Assembly: GCA_964618895.1 (NCBI GenBank)
Contig: CAZUDO010000100.1
Coordinates: forward strand, 1 to 64,000
Direction: 5' to 3'
Length of the DNA: 64,000 bases
From: CAZUDO01 sp964618895
GTDB lineage: Bacteria > Desulfobacterota > Binatia > DP-6
Within the stretch, counting starts at the first letter, position 1. Every line of letters starts with the position of its first letter. Under the pieces are notes generated by a model. That model searched no databases. It was given only the letters and a program-made list of their open reading frames with translations, and was not told the DNA's origin. Below, piece by piece: positions 16,331-24,751 of the stretch. The position numbers were made by a program, and so were the translations under genes.

Positions 16331-16726
16331 TCACGGCGCCGCTGTCGCATCCAGTCGCCGCAGCCACTCGCGGGCACTCACCACCTGTGCCCCCAACCCG
16401 CGCACTCTCGCCTGCAGCGCGCGATCCGACGTGACCACGCGCACGCCGGCGGGTGCCGGGTCGGACGCCACCAGCTCGACGATGCGGTCGTCGGCCGCGT
16501 TGGCCCCCGCGCGCACCGCATACACGACGCGCACGCCATCTTCCTCGCCGTCGGGGAGGTGAGGCGGCGGCCGGCCGTCGACCACGAGCGTCACCGGCTC
16601 GCGGGTGACGGCGACCAAGCGCCGGGTCGCGCCCAGCAGACGGCGCACGGCGGCGCCGCGATCGCGCCACCATCCGGTCGGACGCGATCCGATGACGTTC
16701 ATCGCGTCGACGATCCACACCGTCAT
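16331..16726 (-). CDS. NYN-domain (YacP-like) putative ribonuclease
   Basis: A 131-residue protein of the NYN/PIN-like nuclease superfamily. MTVWIVDAMNVIGSRPTGWW provides the first conserved Asp and Asn (DAMNVIG, residues 6-12); later acidic residues occur in VVDGRPP, AADDRIVEL and VVTSDRALQARV, matching the usual active-site spacing. YacP/Rae1-like proteins cleave RNA, some on ribosomes. The start at 16726 begins the conserved beta strand; the frame extends further up without homology. It faces the cold-shock gene, with a shared terminator. Confidence 0.8.
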   Translation of the reverse strand: MTVWIVDAMNVIGSRPTGWWRDRGAAVRRLLGATRRLVAVTREPVTLVVDGRPPPHLPDGEEDGVRVVYAVRAGANAADDRIVELVASDPAPAGVRVVTSDRALQARVRGLGAQVVSAREWLRRLDATAAP

Positions 16727-16991
16727 CGGGGACGGCCCAGCGTCATCCCGCAAGCGCCCGCAAAAGCGCCGCGGCCCGGCGCCGGGTGAGCCGGCATTCG
16801 GCACTCCGCATCATGACCCAACGGCTCCCACCCCGGAGAATTCCTCGTCCGCCGGCAAAACGCCAGCGGCCAGGCCCCACCCGGGGGGCGGGCCTCCCCG
16901 ATCCGGGGGACGCTACCCAGTATTCTTGACGCCTTCGCGCGAACGAGAGTACGACCAGCCCACCTCGCCCGCGACCCACAGGAGGTGCCGC

Positions 16992-19900
16992 TTGCCCCCG
17001 ACCCTACGCGACATCATCGTCGGCCGATTGTTCCTCGCACTCCTGCTCCCCGGGACGTTCCTCGCCGCGCCGGCGACGGTCGCCGCATCCGCGACCACCC
17101 GGCAGTGCACCACCACCTGCAAGGCGGCGCAGCGCACCTGCCAGCAGGTCACCAAGAGCCGTTTCGCCACCGTGCGCGCGTCGTGCACGGGCACGGCGGC
17201 GCAGCGGCGGGCCTGCAAGAAGGCGGGCAAGCAACGGCTCGCACGCGAGCGGACGCAGTGCAAGAGCTTCCGGACGACGTGCACTACCTGCTGCCAGGGG
17301 AGCGGCGACGCGTGCGACCTGCAGTGCGGCAACTTCGTCGTCTCGAGCGACGAGCAGTGCGACGACGGCAACACGACGAACGCCGACGGCTGCGACGCCA
17401 ACTGTACCCGCACCGCGTGCGGCAACGGCATCGTCGCGGGCACCGAGGAGTGCGACGCCGGCGCGACGAACAGCGACACCGCCGCGAACGCCTGTCGCAG
17501 GGACTGCCGGCGTGCGCGCTGTGGCGACGGGGCGCTCGACACCGGCGAGGCGTGCGATCCCCCCGACGGATCGTCGTGCAGCGCGTCGTGCCAGCCCCTG
17601 TGCCAACCGACGGCCGAAGTGTGCGACGGGCGCGACAACGACTGCGACGGCGCGATCGACGAAGACCTGGGGACCACCGCCTGCGGAGTCAGCGATTGCC
17701 GGCGGACGGTGGCCACCTGCCAGGACGGCCGGCCGCAGGCGTGCACGCCGGGCGCACCCCGCCCCGAGCTGTGCGACGGCCGCGACAATGACTGCGACGG
17801 CCTGGTGGACGAGGGGCTCGGCGCCTTCTGTTTCGTGCCCGATCGGGACGGCGATGGCCTGCCGAACGACTACGAGGAGGCCCGTCCCTGCCTCGACCCC
17901 GACGAGTTCGACTCGACCACGGACAACGACAGCGACGGGCTCGACAGCCTGGACGAGTACGCGCGCGGCACCGAGCCGTGCGTGCGCGACACCGACGGCG
18001 ACGGTCTCCCGGACGGCTTCGAGGTCGAGACCGCCGCCAACCCGCTCGACCCGAACGATCCCTGCGGTGCCCCGGCGCTGCGCATGATCGACTCCGACGG
18101 CGACGGACTCCCGGATTGCGAGGAGCCGGCCGCCGGCACCGATCCCGGCCTCTTCGACAGCGACGACGACGGCCTCTGCGACGGCGAGGAGACCATCATC
18201 TACGGGACCGATCCCCTCGACCCCGACACGGACGACGACACCGTGTCCGACGGCGGCGAGACCCGCCACGGCACCGACCCGCGCGCCCAGGACACCGACG
18301 GCGACGGCCTGAACGACGGCGTCGAGCGCAGCCTGGACTTCGACCCCCTCGACCCGAGCGACGGGCAGGCGGACATCGACGGCGACGGGCTCAGCAACGT
18401 CGACGAGGTTCGCGCCGCCACCGATCCGTACCGCGCCGACTCCGACCGCGACGGGCTCACCGACGGCGAAGAGGTCCACACCTACCGTACGCTGCCTACC
18501 AACCCGAACACCGACGGTCGCGGGCGAAACGACGGCGCCGAGGTTCTGCTGGACGGCACCAACCCGACCGACGGTCGCGACGACCTGCCGGTCGCCGTTC
18601 TCCCGCGCGCCATTCGCGATGGGGGGGGCTTCACCTGGGACGTGCTCACCGACGGGCGCATTCTCTCGTCGCTGCCCTCCGGCACGCAGCCGCTTTCGCC
18701 GCCGTTCTCGGGGGGTCTCGGCCTCCAGATCGACGGCGAGTCCTTCCCGTTCGTGACCGACGCGGTCACCGAACGCCTTCCCGGCGGGTCCGCCGACGGC
18801 GCCTTCATCCGCATCGGACCGGCGCGCCTGAGCGGGCTCCGCGTGAGCCGGCAGGTACTCGTGCCGCGCGCCGACGCCTTCGCACGCTACCTCGAGATCC
18901 TGGACAACCCCGGCCCCAGCCCCGTGACAGCCCGGGTGACCCTCGTGAGCGGGTTGAACGGAATCTTCACCAACAACCGCTTCCTCGTCCCTGGCATCGT
19001 GACCACCTCCGACGGCGACAGCACCCTGGATCGCACCGACGACTTCGTCGTCACCTCGACCTCGCCCGGGGGCGCGTTCCTCCTGCCGGCCGTCGTCCAC
19101 GCGCACTCGGGCCCGGCGGCCGCGCTCGAACCGAGCGCCGCCGAGCTCGCCGGGCGTTTCCGCGATCGGTTCTTCGCCGCCGCCTACGTCGTCGCCGAGT
19201 TCGAAGTCACGGTTCCGCCCGGCGGCCGCGCCATCGTGCTTCATTTCGCCTCCCAACAGGACCCGCGGGCGGACGCCCTGCCCATCGCGCGCCGGCTCGT
19301 CGGGCTGACCGGCGCGACGCTCATGGGGCTCACCGCCGAGCAACGGGCGCAGGTCGTCAACTTCCTCGCCAACGACGCCGACCACGACGGCCTGAGCGAC
19401 CAGAGCGAGCTCGCGCGCGGGACAGGTCCCGACGACCCCGACAGCGACGACGACGGGCTCCCCGACGGCTTCGAAGTCACGCACGGCTTCGATCCGCTGC
19501 GTGGCGGCGATGCCGCCAGCGACCCGGACGGCGACGGCCTGGACACGTCGCAGGAGCTCGCGCGCGGCACCGATCCGCGTCGTGCGGACACCGACGGCGA
19601 CGGTCTCGACGACGGTACCGAGGCGCGGGCCGGTTCCAATCCACGCAGCCGGGACGGCGACGGGGACGGCATCGACGATCCCGACGAGCTGGCGCGCGGC
19701 ACCGATCCCACCCGGGCCGACAGCGACGGGGACGGCCTGTCCGACGGCGACGAAGACACCACCGGCACCGACCCGCTGCGCCCGGACACGGACGGGGATG
19801 GCCTGTCCGACAGCGTCGAGGTCACGGCGCAACTCGATCCGCGCGACCCGTCGGACGCGACCGCGGACCCCGACCGGGACGGCCTGACCAGCGCCGACGA

Positions 19901-22900
19901 GATCGCCCGCCGCACCGACCCGTTCCACCCCGACAGCGACCGCGACGGGCTGACGGACGGCGAGGAGGTTCGCACCCACCGCACCAATCCCCGCATCGCC
20001 GACAGCGACAGCGGCGGTCGACTCGACGGCGAGGAGGTGCTGGTCGACCGCACCAACCCGACCGATCCCACCACCCCCGATCGGCCGTTCCTCAGCCCCC
20101 TGCTCGAATTTTTCGATGCCGACGACCGGGGCTGGTTCGTCGACGGCGATGGCAGCGTCGCCTTCACGGAGGGCGGGACACTCGGGGGTGGCGGCGTCCT
20201 CGAAGTGAACGGCGAACGCTTCCCCCGCCGTCAGACCGCCATTGCCGAGCTGAGCGGCACCAGCTCGTTGTCCGGCGCCTTCATCGGCCCCGCCTTCATG
20301 AGCGGTGTACGCGTCAGCCGGCATCTCTTCCTGCCGGAAGAGGACACGTTCCTGCGCTACCTGGAGGTCCTCGACAACCCCGGCACCGGCGACCGGGTTG
20401 TGACACTGACTATCCGCAACGGGGCCACGTTCCGCGGGCCGATCACCGTGGTCGCCACCTCCTCGGGCGACGACCACCTCGACGCCGACGACGACTTCGT
20501 GGTCGCACACGATCTCTTCAACGGCCCGCAGGCCGTCATCGCGTACACCTTCTCCGGTCCCTTCGCGCCCGTCGAACCGACGGCCGCAGTGCTCGATCCG
20601 GCCGAGCCTGACGTGATCACCTACAGCTTCGACGTGACCGTCCCTGCCGGCCGGCGGGTGATCGTGCTCCACTTCGCCTCCCAACACCGCACCCGTGCGG
20701 CGGCCCTCGCCGGCGCAGCCCGCCTGCGCGCATTGCGCGGCCAGGCGCTCGCCAACCTCACCGCCCCCGAACGGGCCGACATCGTCAACTTCCTCCCCTT
20801 CCCCGACGGCGACGGCGACGGCCTGACCGATGTCGACGAAGCCGGGCGCGGGACCCGTCCCGACGATCCGGACACCGACGACGACGGCCTCGGCGATGGC
20901 TACGAGGTCGCCTACGGCTTCGACCCACGCCGCCCGGGCGACGGCACCGCCGATGCCGACGGCGATGGCCTCGACAACGCGAGCGAGCAGGCGGCGCGCA
21001 CGGATCCGCGCCGCGCCGACACCGACCAGGACGGCCTGACCGACGGCAACGAGGTACGCGTGCACCGCACCGATCCCCGGCGCGCGGACACCGACGGTGA
21101 CGGCCTCGACGACGGCGACGAAGTCGGCACGACGGCGACCGACCCGCTCCAGGTCGACAGCGACGGCGACGGCCTCGGTGACGGCGACGAGGTCGCACGC
21201 GGCTCCATCCCGACCCGTCCCGACAGCGACGACGATGGCATCCCGGACGGCCCGGACAACTGCAGCCGGGTCGCCAACCCGGACCAGGCGGATGCCGACG
21301 CCGATGGCGGCGGCGACGCCTGCCAGCCTGCGATCGCCATCCGGCACGTCGACCAGGGCAACGGCGCCACCATCGACGTCGACGCCGTCCTGACCGACCC
21401 GAACGGCGATGCCCTCCGCGGCACGGCCACGATCCGCAGCAGCACCGCCATCACGCTGTCGTCGCTCACCGGGTACCGCGACGTCCTGGAGCCCGGCCGC
21501 TTCATCGAACGTCGCGGCGGCCGCGGCCTCCTGCGCAGTTCGGTCACCGGCGGGGCTGCCGATTTCTCCTTCGCCTGCGGCTCCTGTGACGCGCCGGACG
21601 AGGACTTCCAGGACGATTTCCGTCGCATCTGCGGCGGGAGCAACTCGCAGCTGGAGGGCCGCGACGTGTGCGTTCGTTCGCGCGCCACCGAGGCGCTGTT
21701 CTCGCTCCACTTCCTGGCGTGGGCCTCGGGGGGCGGCGATCCCGCCGCATCGTACGTCCGGCTGACCCCGACGGCGGGGCCCGTGTCGTTCACCGGCACG
21801 ATGCTGCCCGCCTCCCTCGACATCAGCGGCCTCGTGTCCGGTGCCACCCATCGCCTCGACCTCGACGTGACCGACGGGTCGAGTCTGCCCGTGCGCGCAC
21901 AGGTCCCCTTCCGCCGCACCACCGAAACGGCGCTGCGTTTCGTCACCTTCCCCGACACCGACGGCGACGGCCTGGTCGATCCGGTCGAGACCGGCACCGG
22001 GGTGTTCGTCGATCGCGAGGACACCGGCACGCAACCGACCGTGCGCGACAGCGATGGTGATGGCCTCGACGACGGCGAGGAGCTGCGCCTGCGCTCCGAC
22101 CCCACCCGGAGCGACACCGACGGCGACGGCATCGACGACGGGCGCGAGGCGGAGCTGCTGCGTTGCCTCGCCTTCCTGCGTGCGGGTAACCTGCGCGGTG
22201 CCGCGTCGCGCTGCGCGGCAGCCGCCGTCGACGCCGACAACCCGGAAGCGAACTTGCTTGCCGCCCTCACCGGACTGGCCGTCGGCGCGCTCGAAGCTCC
22301 CAACCTCATCCCGCTCCTGGACGCCGTCGGCGTGCGCGCCGTCGGGTCACTCGCCGCCATCTGCGCCCTCCGGCCGACGCGTCCCGGCGCCCTGCCCGCG
22401 GGCATACGCACGGGCCCCGCGCAGGACGCGGTCCGGGCCGACGTCCTGCCGCTCGTCGACGCCGCGTTGACGCACCTGAACCGCATCCCGCCGGGTGCGG
22501 TGATGCACGTGGCGCTCGACGATCTGCCGCCGTGCGTCCGCCTTGCCGGCATGGCGCCGGTCGAGATCGACGCCGCCGACGTGTCCGCCCTGGGCGCGGC
22601 GCTTCAGGCCGCAGCGGCCGCGGCACAGCTCGCCGCGGCATACCGCGTCGACGTGGACCTGGCGGATATCGTCAGCCGCCGGCGCACGCCGCGCGAGGTG
22701 TTCAGCGGCAACCCGAGCCTGCTGACGCTTCTCCCCGGCGGGACCACGGAGCTGAGCCAGGCACGCCTCCGGCTCGCCGCCGCTCTGCGTGCCCTCCTGG
22801 CCGCGATCGACGGCATCGCCGCCGAGACCGACGACCAGCAGAACGACCTGCTCGTCATCGCAGCCGCCGACCGGTCCGCGGTGGCGACGCTCCGCCTCGC

Positions 22901-23162
22901 CGCCGACAACCTGCTGCGCGCGCTCAACGGGCAGGGGCTGTTCCGTGCCCGCGCCTTCGACCTGCTCGCCGATCAACGCCTGGCGCTGGCCGACCTGTTC
23001 GAGGGCCGCGTCGCCAGCCTGCGGCCGTTCGTGCCCGCCTTCGACGCGGCCGGCAACATCGACCGGACGCGGTTCCCCGATCCGCACTTCGGCGGGCTCC
23101 TGCCCGACATGACCCACGGCGAGCTGTCACGCCTAGTGAGCGGACGATGCCGGCTCTTCTAG
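16992..23162 (+). CDS. Giant secreted calcium-binding protein with thrombospondin type-3 repeats
   Basis: About 2,056 residues. A signal peptide (to about 33) is followed by a Cys-rich region, DUF4215-like repeats (QCDDGNTTNADGCDANC, CGNGIVAGTEECDAG; about 105-195) and two MopE-like CDGRDNDCDG motifs (near 205 and 260). Then DxDGDGLxD calcium-binding TSP3 repeats in blocks (about 283-536, 795-1033, 1270-1440, 1654-1722) alternate with two homologous beta-rich domains (about 540-795 and 1037-1270, both with SGxRVSR and IVLHFASQ). A helical domain forms the C-terminus. The TTG at 16992 is chosen because AGGAGG is 6 bases upstream and it begins the signal peptide. No anchor motif is seen. It is probably a stalk-like or adhesive surface protein. 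A G8 run lies inside it at 18621-18628. Confidence 0.88.
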   Translation: MPPTLRDIIVGRLFLALLLPGTFLAAPATVAASATTRQCTTTCKAAQRTCQQVTKSRFATVRASCTGTAAQRRACKKAGKQRLARERTQCKSFRTTCTTCCQGSGDACDLQCGNFVVSSDEQCDDGNTTNADGCDANCTRTACGNGIVAGTEECDAGATNSDTAANACRRDCRRARCGDGALDTGEACDPPDGSSCSASCQPLCQPTAEVCDGRDNDCDGAIDEDLGTTACGVSDCRRTVATCQDGRPQACTPGAPRPELCDGRDNDCDGLVDEGLGAFCFVPDRDGDGLPNDYEEARPCLDPDEFDSTTDNDSDGLDSLDEYARGTEPCVRDTDGDGLPDGFEVETAANPLDPNDPCGAPALRMIDSDGDGLPDCEEPAAGTDPGLFDSDDDGLCDGEETIIYGTDPLDPDTDDDTVSDGGETRHGTDPRAQDTDGDGLNDGVERSLDFDPLDPSDGQADIDGDGLSNVDEVRAATDPYRADSDRDGLTDGEEVHTYRTLPTNPNTDGRGRNDGAEVLLDGTNPTDGRDDLPVAVLPRAIRDGGGFTWDVLTDGRILSSLPSGTQPLSPPFSGGLGLQIDGESFPFVTDAVTERLPGGSADGAFIRIGPARLSGLRVSRQVLVPRADAFARYLEILDNPGPSPVTARVTLVSGLNGIFTNNRFLVPGIVTTSDGDSTLDRTDDFVVTSTSPGGAFLLPAVVHAHSGPAAALEPSAAELAGRFRDRFFAAAYVVAEFEVTVPPGGRAIVLHFASQQDPRADALPIARRLVGLTGATLMGLTAEQRAQVVNFLANDADHDGLSDQSELARGTGPDDPDSDDDGLPDGFEVTHGFDPLRGGDAASDPDGDGLDTSQELARGTDPRRADTDGDGLDDGTEARAGSNPRSRDGDGDGIDDPDELARGTDPTRADSDGDGLSDGDEDTTGTDPLRPDTDGDGLSDSVEVTAQLDPRDPSDATADPDRDGLTSADEIARRTDPFHPDSDRDGLTDGEEVRTHRTNPRIADSDSGGRLDGEEVLVDRTNPTDPTTPDRPFLSPLLEFFDADDRGWFVDGDGSVAFTEGGTLGGGGVLEVNGERFPRRQTAIAELSGTSSLSGAFIGPAFMSGVRVSRHLFLPEEDTFLRYLEVLDNPGTGDRVVTLTIRNGATFRGPITVVATSSGDDHLDADDDFVVAHDLFNGPQAVIAYTFSGPFAPVEPTAAVLDPAEPDVITYSFDVTVPAGRRVIVLHFASQHRTRAAALAGAARLRALRGQALANLTAPERADIVNFLPFPDGDGDGLTDVDEAGRGTRPDDPDTDDDGLGDGYEVAYGFDPRRPGDGTADADGDGLDNASEQAARTDPRRADTDQDGLTDGNEVRVHRTDPRRADTDGDGLDDGDEVGTTATDPLQVDSDGDGLGDGDEVARGSIPTRPDSDDDGIPDGPDNCSRVANPDQADADADGGGDACQPAIAIRHVDQGNGATIDVDAVLTDPNGDALRGTATIRSSTAITLSSLTGYRDVLEPGRFIERRGGRGLLRSSVTGGAADFSFACGSCDAPDEDFQDDFRRICGGSNSQLEGRDVCVRSRATEALFSLHFLAWASGGGDPAASYVRLTPTAGPVSFTGTMLPASLDISGLVSGATHRLDLDVTDGSSLPVRAQVPFRRTTETALRFVTFPDTDGDGLVDPVETGTGVFVDREDTGTQPTVRDSDGDGLDDGEELRLRSDPTRSDTDGDGIDDGREAELLRCLAFLRAGNLRGAASRCAAAAVDADNPEANLLAALTGLAVGALEAPNLIPLLDAVGVRAVGSLAAICALRPTRPGALPAGIRTGPAQDAVRADVLPLVDAALTHLNRIPPGAVMHVALDDLPPCVRLAGMAPVEIDAADVSALGAALQAAAAAAQLAAAYRVDVDLADIVSRRRTPREVFSGNPSLLTLLPGGTTELSQARLRLAAALRALLAAIDGIAAETDDQQNDLLVIAAADRSAVATLRLAADNLLRALNGQGLFRARAFDLLADQRLALADLFEGRVASLRPFVPAFDAAGNIDRTRFPDPHFGGLLPDMTHGELSRLVSGRCRLF

Positions 23163-23851
23163 CAGGCCGCCGTCGCCCGATCGCACGCGGGGCTCTGTTG
23201 ACCGCGATCGTCGTGCTGCTCGGCGTACTCGTCGTCTTGCCCGCATGGCGCCGCCCGCACCGCACGGCCGGGCCAGACGTGACCGACCTCCACGAGGGCT
23301 GGACGCTGCGCGGGGTCCGTCACACCCGCTGGCAGGGGACGACCCCGGGGCTCGCCGTCTCCGCCCGCGAGGTCCACGTCGAGCGCAGCCGGGTCGGGCC
23401 GTTCCGCGTCGGGTTCGCCCGCGCCGTGGTGGCAGAGGACGTCCACATCGACCTGGAGACCACGACCGCACCGCGCCGGCCCTCGTCCGCACCGGGACAG
23501 CGCGCCGTGCACGGGTCGCTGCCCGCCGCCGTCACCTCCATGCGAGTGCACGGCCTGCACCTCCGCCTGCAGGGGCACGGCACCGATCGGCTCGAGCTGC
23601 ACGCCGGGCGCTGCGAGGCGACGCTGCTCGGGGCCGGACGGATCGTCTGCGACCGGACGGTGCGCCTCCGGGGGCCGGGGTTCGCCCACGCCGTCGACGC
23701 GCTCGCCTACGACCCGACCGGACGCCGGTTCGCCGCCACCCGCGGGACGACGGCCGACGACGCCGCGCTGGACGCGGCAAACGCCGTCCTCGCCCGGATG
23801 AAGGCGCCCGACCTCGACGCCCTGCGAACGGGCCTCGCGCCGCTGCTGTGA
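23147..23851 (+). CDS. Membrane-anchored protein, LptC-like beta fold possible
   Basis: A 234-residue protein with one N-terminal membrane segment (GALLTAIVVLLGVLVVLPAW, about residues 15-34) and a mainly beta periplasmic part. The pattern WTLRGVRHTRW...LAVSAREVHVER...VRLRGPGFAHAVDALAYDP is like LptC-type proteins, but identity is not strong enough to name it. It starts inside the end of the giant TSP3 gene (16-base overlap), so the two are translated together; it could anchor or help export that protein. Its stop codon lies in a palindrome shared with the convergent receiver gene. Confidence 0.6.
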   Translation: MPALLAGRRRPIARGALLTAIVVLLGVLVVLPAWRRPHRTAGPDVTDLHEGWTLRGVRHTRWQGTTPGLAVSAREVHVERSRVGPFRVGFARAVVAEDVHIDLETTTAPRRPSSAPGQRAVHGSLPAAVTSMRVHGLHLRLQGHGTDRLELHAGRCEATLLGAGRIVCDRTVRLRGPGFAHAVDALAYDPTGRRFAATRGTTADDAALDAANAVLARMKAPDLDALRTGLAPLL

Positions 23852-23873
23852 CGCCGGGCGGCGCCCGGCGTCA
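23849..23873. terminator. Palindrome enclosing both stop codons of convergent genes
   Basis: TGACGCCGGGC (23849-23859) pairs with GCCCGGCGTCA (23863-23873) over a 3-base loop. The outer TGA on each strand is the stop codon of the gene on that strand. It should terminate transcription both ways, although no T-run follows. Confidence 0.7.
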
Positions 23874-24254
23874 GGCCGCTACGCCGATCAGCCGTTCGAG
23901 CTTCTGGCGCACCAGGTCGGGGTCCACCACCGGCTTGGCCAGATAGTCGTCGCAGCCGATCGCCAGCGCCTTCTGCTCGTCGCCAGCCATGGCCTGGGCG
24001 GTAAGGGCGATGATGCGGATACTGTCCCCGCCCTCCATCTGCCGGATGGCCTTGGTGCACTCCCAGCCGTCCATGACCGGCATCTTCAGGTCCATGAAGA
24101 TGAGGTCGGGCCGGTCGGCCTTGACGGCCTCGAGCGCCTGCTGTCCGTTGGCCGCATCGCGGATGTCGAACTGGCCGATCTTCCGCAAGCGGTAGATGAG
24201 AATGCGGCGGTTGTCTTCGTTGTCCTCGACCACCAGGATCTTCTTCATCGGCAT
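23871..24254 (-). CDS. Stand-alone response-regulator receiver (CheY-like)
   Basis: A 127-residue receiver domain with no output domain. Key residues are present: acidic pair in VVEDNEDN (residues 8-12), the phospho-acceptor Asp in FMDLKMPVMDGWE (near 55), Thr in ALTAQ, and Lys in DDYLAKPV. The DNEDNRRIL and ALTAQAMAGDEQKALAIGCDDY motifs are typical of receivers that partner hybrid histidine kinases. No kinase is adjacent. The start at 24254 follows AGGGGGA; the Met two codons later is a minor alternative. The DUF192 gene lies just upstream on the same strand. Confidence 0.9.
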   Translation of the reverse strand: MPMKKILVVEDNEDNRRILIYRLRKIGQFDIRDAANGQQALEAVKADRPDLIFMDLKMPVMDGWECTKAIRQMEGGDSIRIIALTAQAMAGDEQKALAIGCDDYLAKPVVDPDLVRQKLERLIGVAA

Positions 24255-24273
24255 GACATTCCCCCTCTTCCGC

Positions 24274-24639
24274 TCAGGACAGTGGCCCTTCGATCGTGAG
24301 CACGTCGCCGGGTGCCGCGGGCGTCTCGGCCAGAGTGCCGGCAGGCAGCTCGAGCACGCTCGTCGCCCCCCACACGTACGGCGACACGCGATTGCGTTCG
24401 AACTCCTCCACGGTGCGCAACACCCGCCCCTCGCCGTCCAGGAACACCAGGTCGAGGGCGTAGTGCATGAAGAACGAGTGCACCTGCTTGCACGGCCGGA
24501 TCAAGAGCCCGTGACGGCGCGGCAGCTCGCGGGTGCCCAGCAGCCCCCGCAGCCGGGCGCGCACCGAGTCTGCGATCGCGACCCGGTCTCCCAGGACCGT
24601 GCCGCGGCTCGCGTTGCGTGCCACGCAGTCGCCCGTCAT
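24274..24639 (-). CDS. DUF192 family protein
   Basis: A 121-residue member of the DUF192 family, small beta-barrel proteins of unknown biochemical role. Conserved segments are RARLRGLLGTRELP, GLLIRPCKQVHSFFMHYALDLVFLD and VWGATSVLELPAGT. No signal peptide is seen, so a cytoplasmic location is likely. It ends about 20 bases before the receiver gene (same strand) and is divergent from gltX, sharing a short promoter region of about 110 bases. Confidence 0.85.
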   Translation of the reverse strand: MTGDCVARNASRGTVLGDRVAIADSVRARLRGLLGTRELPRRHGLLIRPCKQVHSFFMHYALDLVFLDGEGRVLRTVEEFERNRVSPYVWGATSVLELPAGTLAETPAAPGDVLTIEGPLS

Positions 24640-24751
24640 GCTCGTTCTCGTCGTCAGTATGGAGAGCGGACGCGCGGGTCACAAGCCGCAGCGCATCCGC
24701 CAGGGTGTCAAGACGTTGACTTGCGAGGGACCTTCCGCTTTCCTCCGCCGG

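Noticed and set aside
17004..22034. A 1,676-codon open frame on the minus strand opposite the TSP3 gene
   Set aside because: It is antisense to the repeated DxDGDG codons, which in GC-rich DNA leave the opposite frame open; its translation is a low-complexity Val/Gly/Ala/Arg string with no start site or domain.
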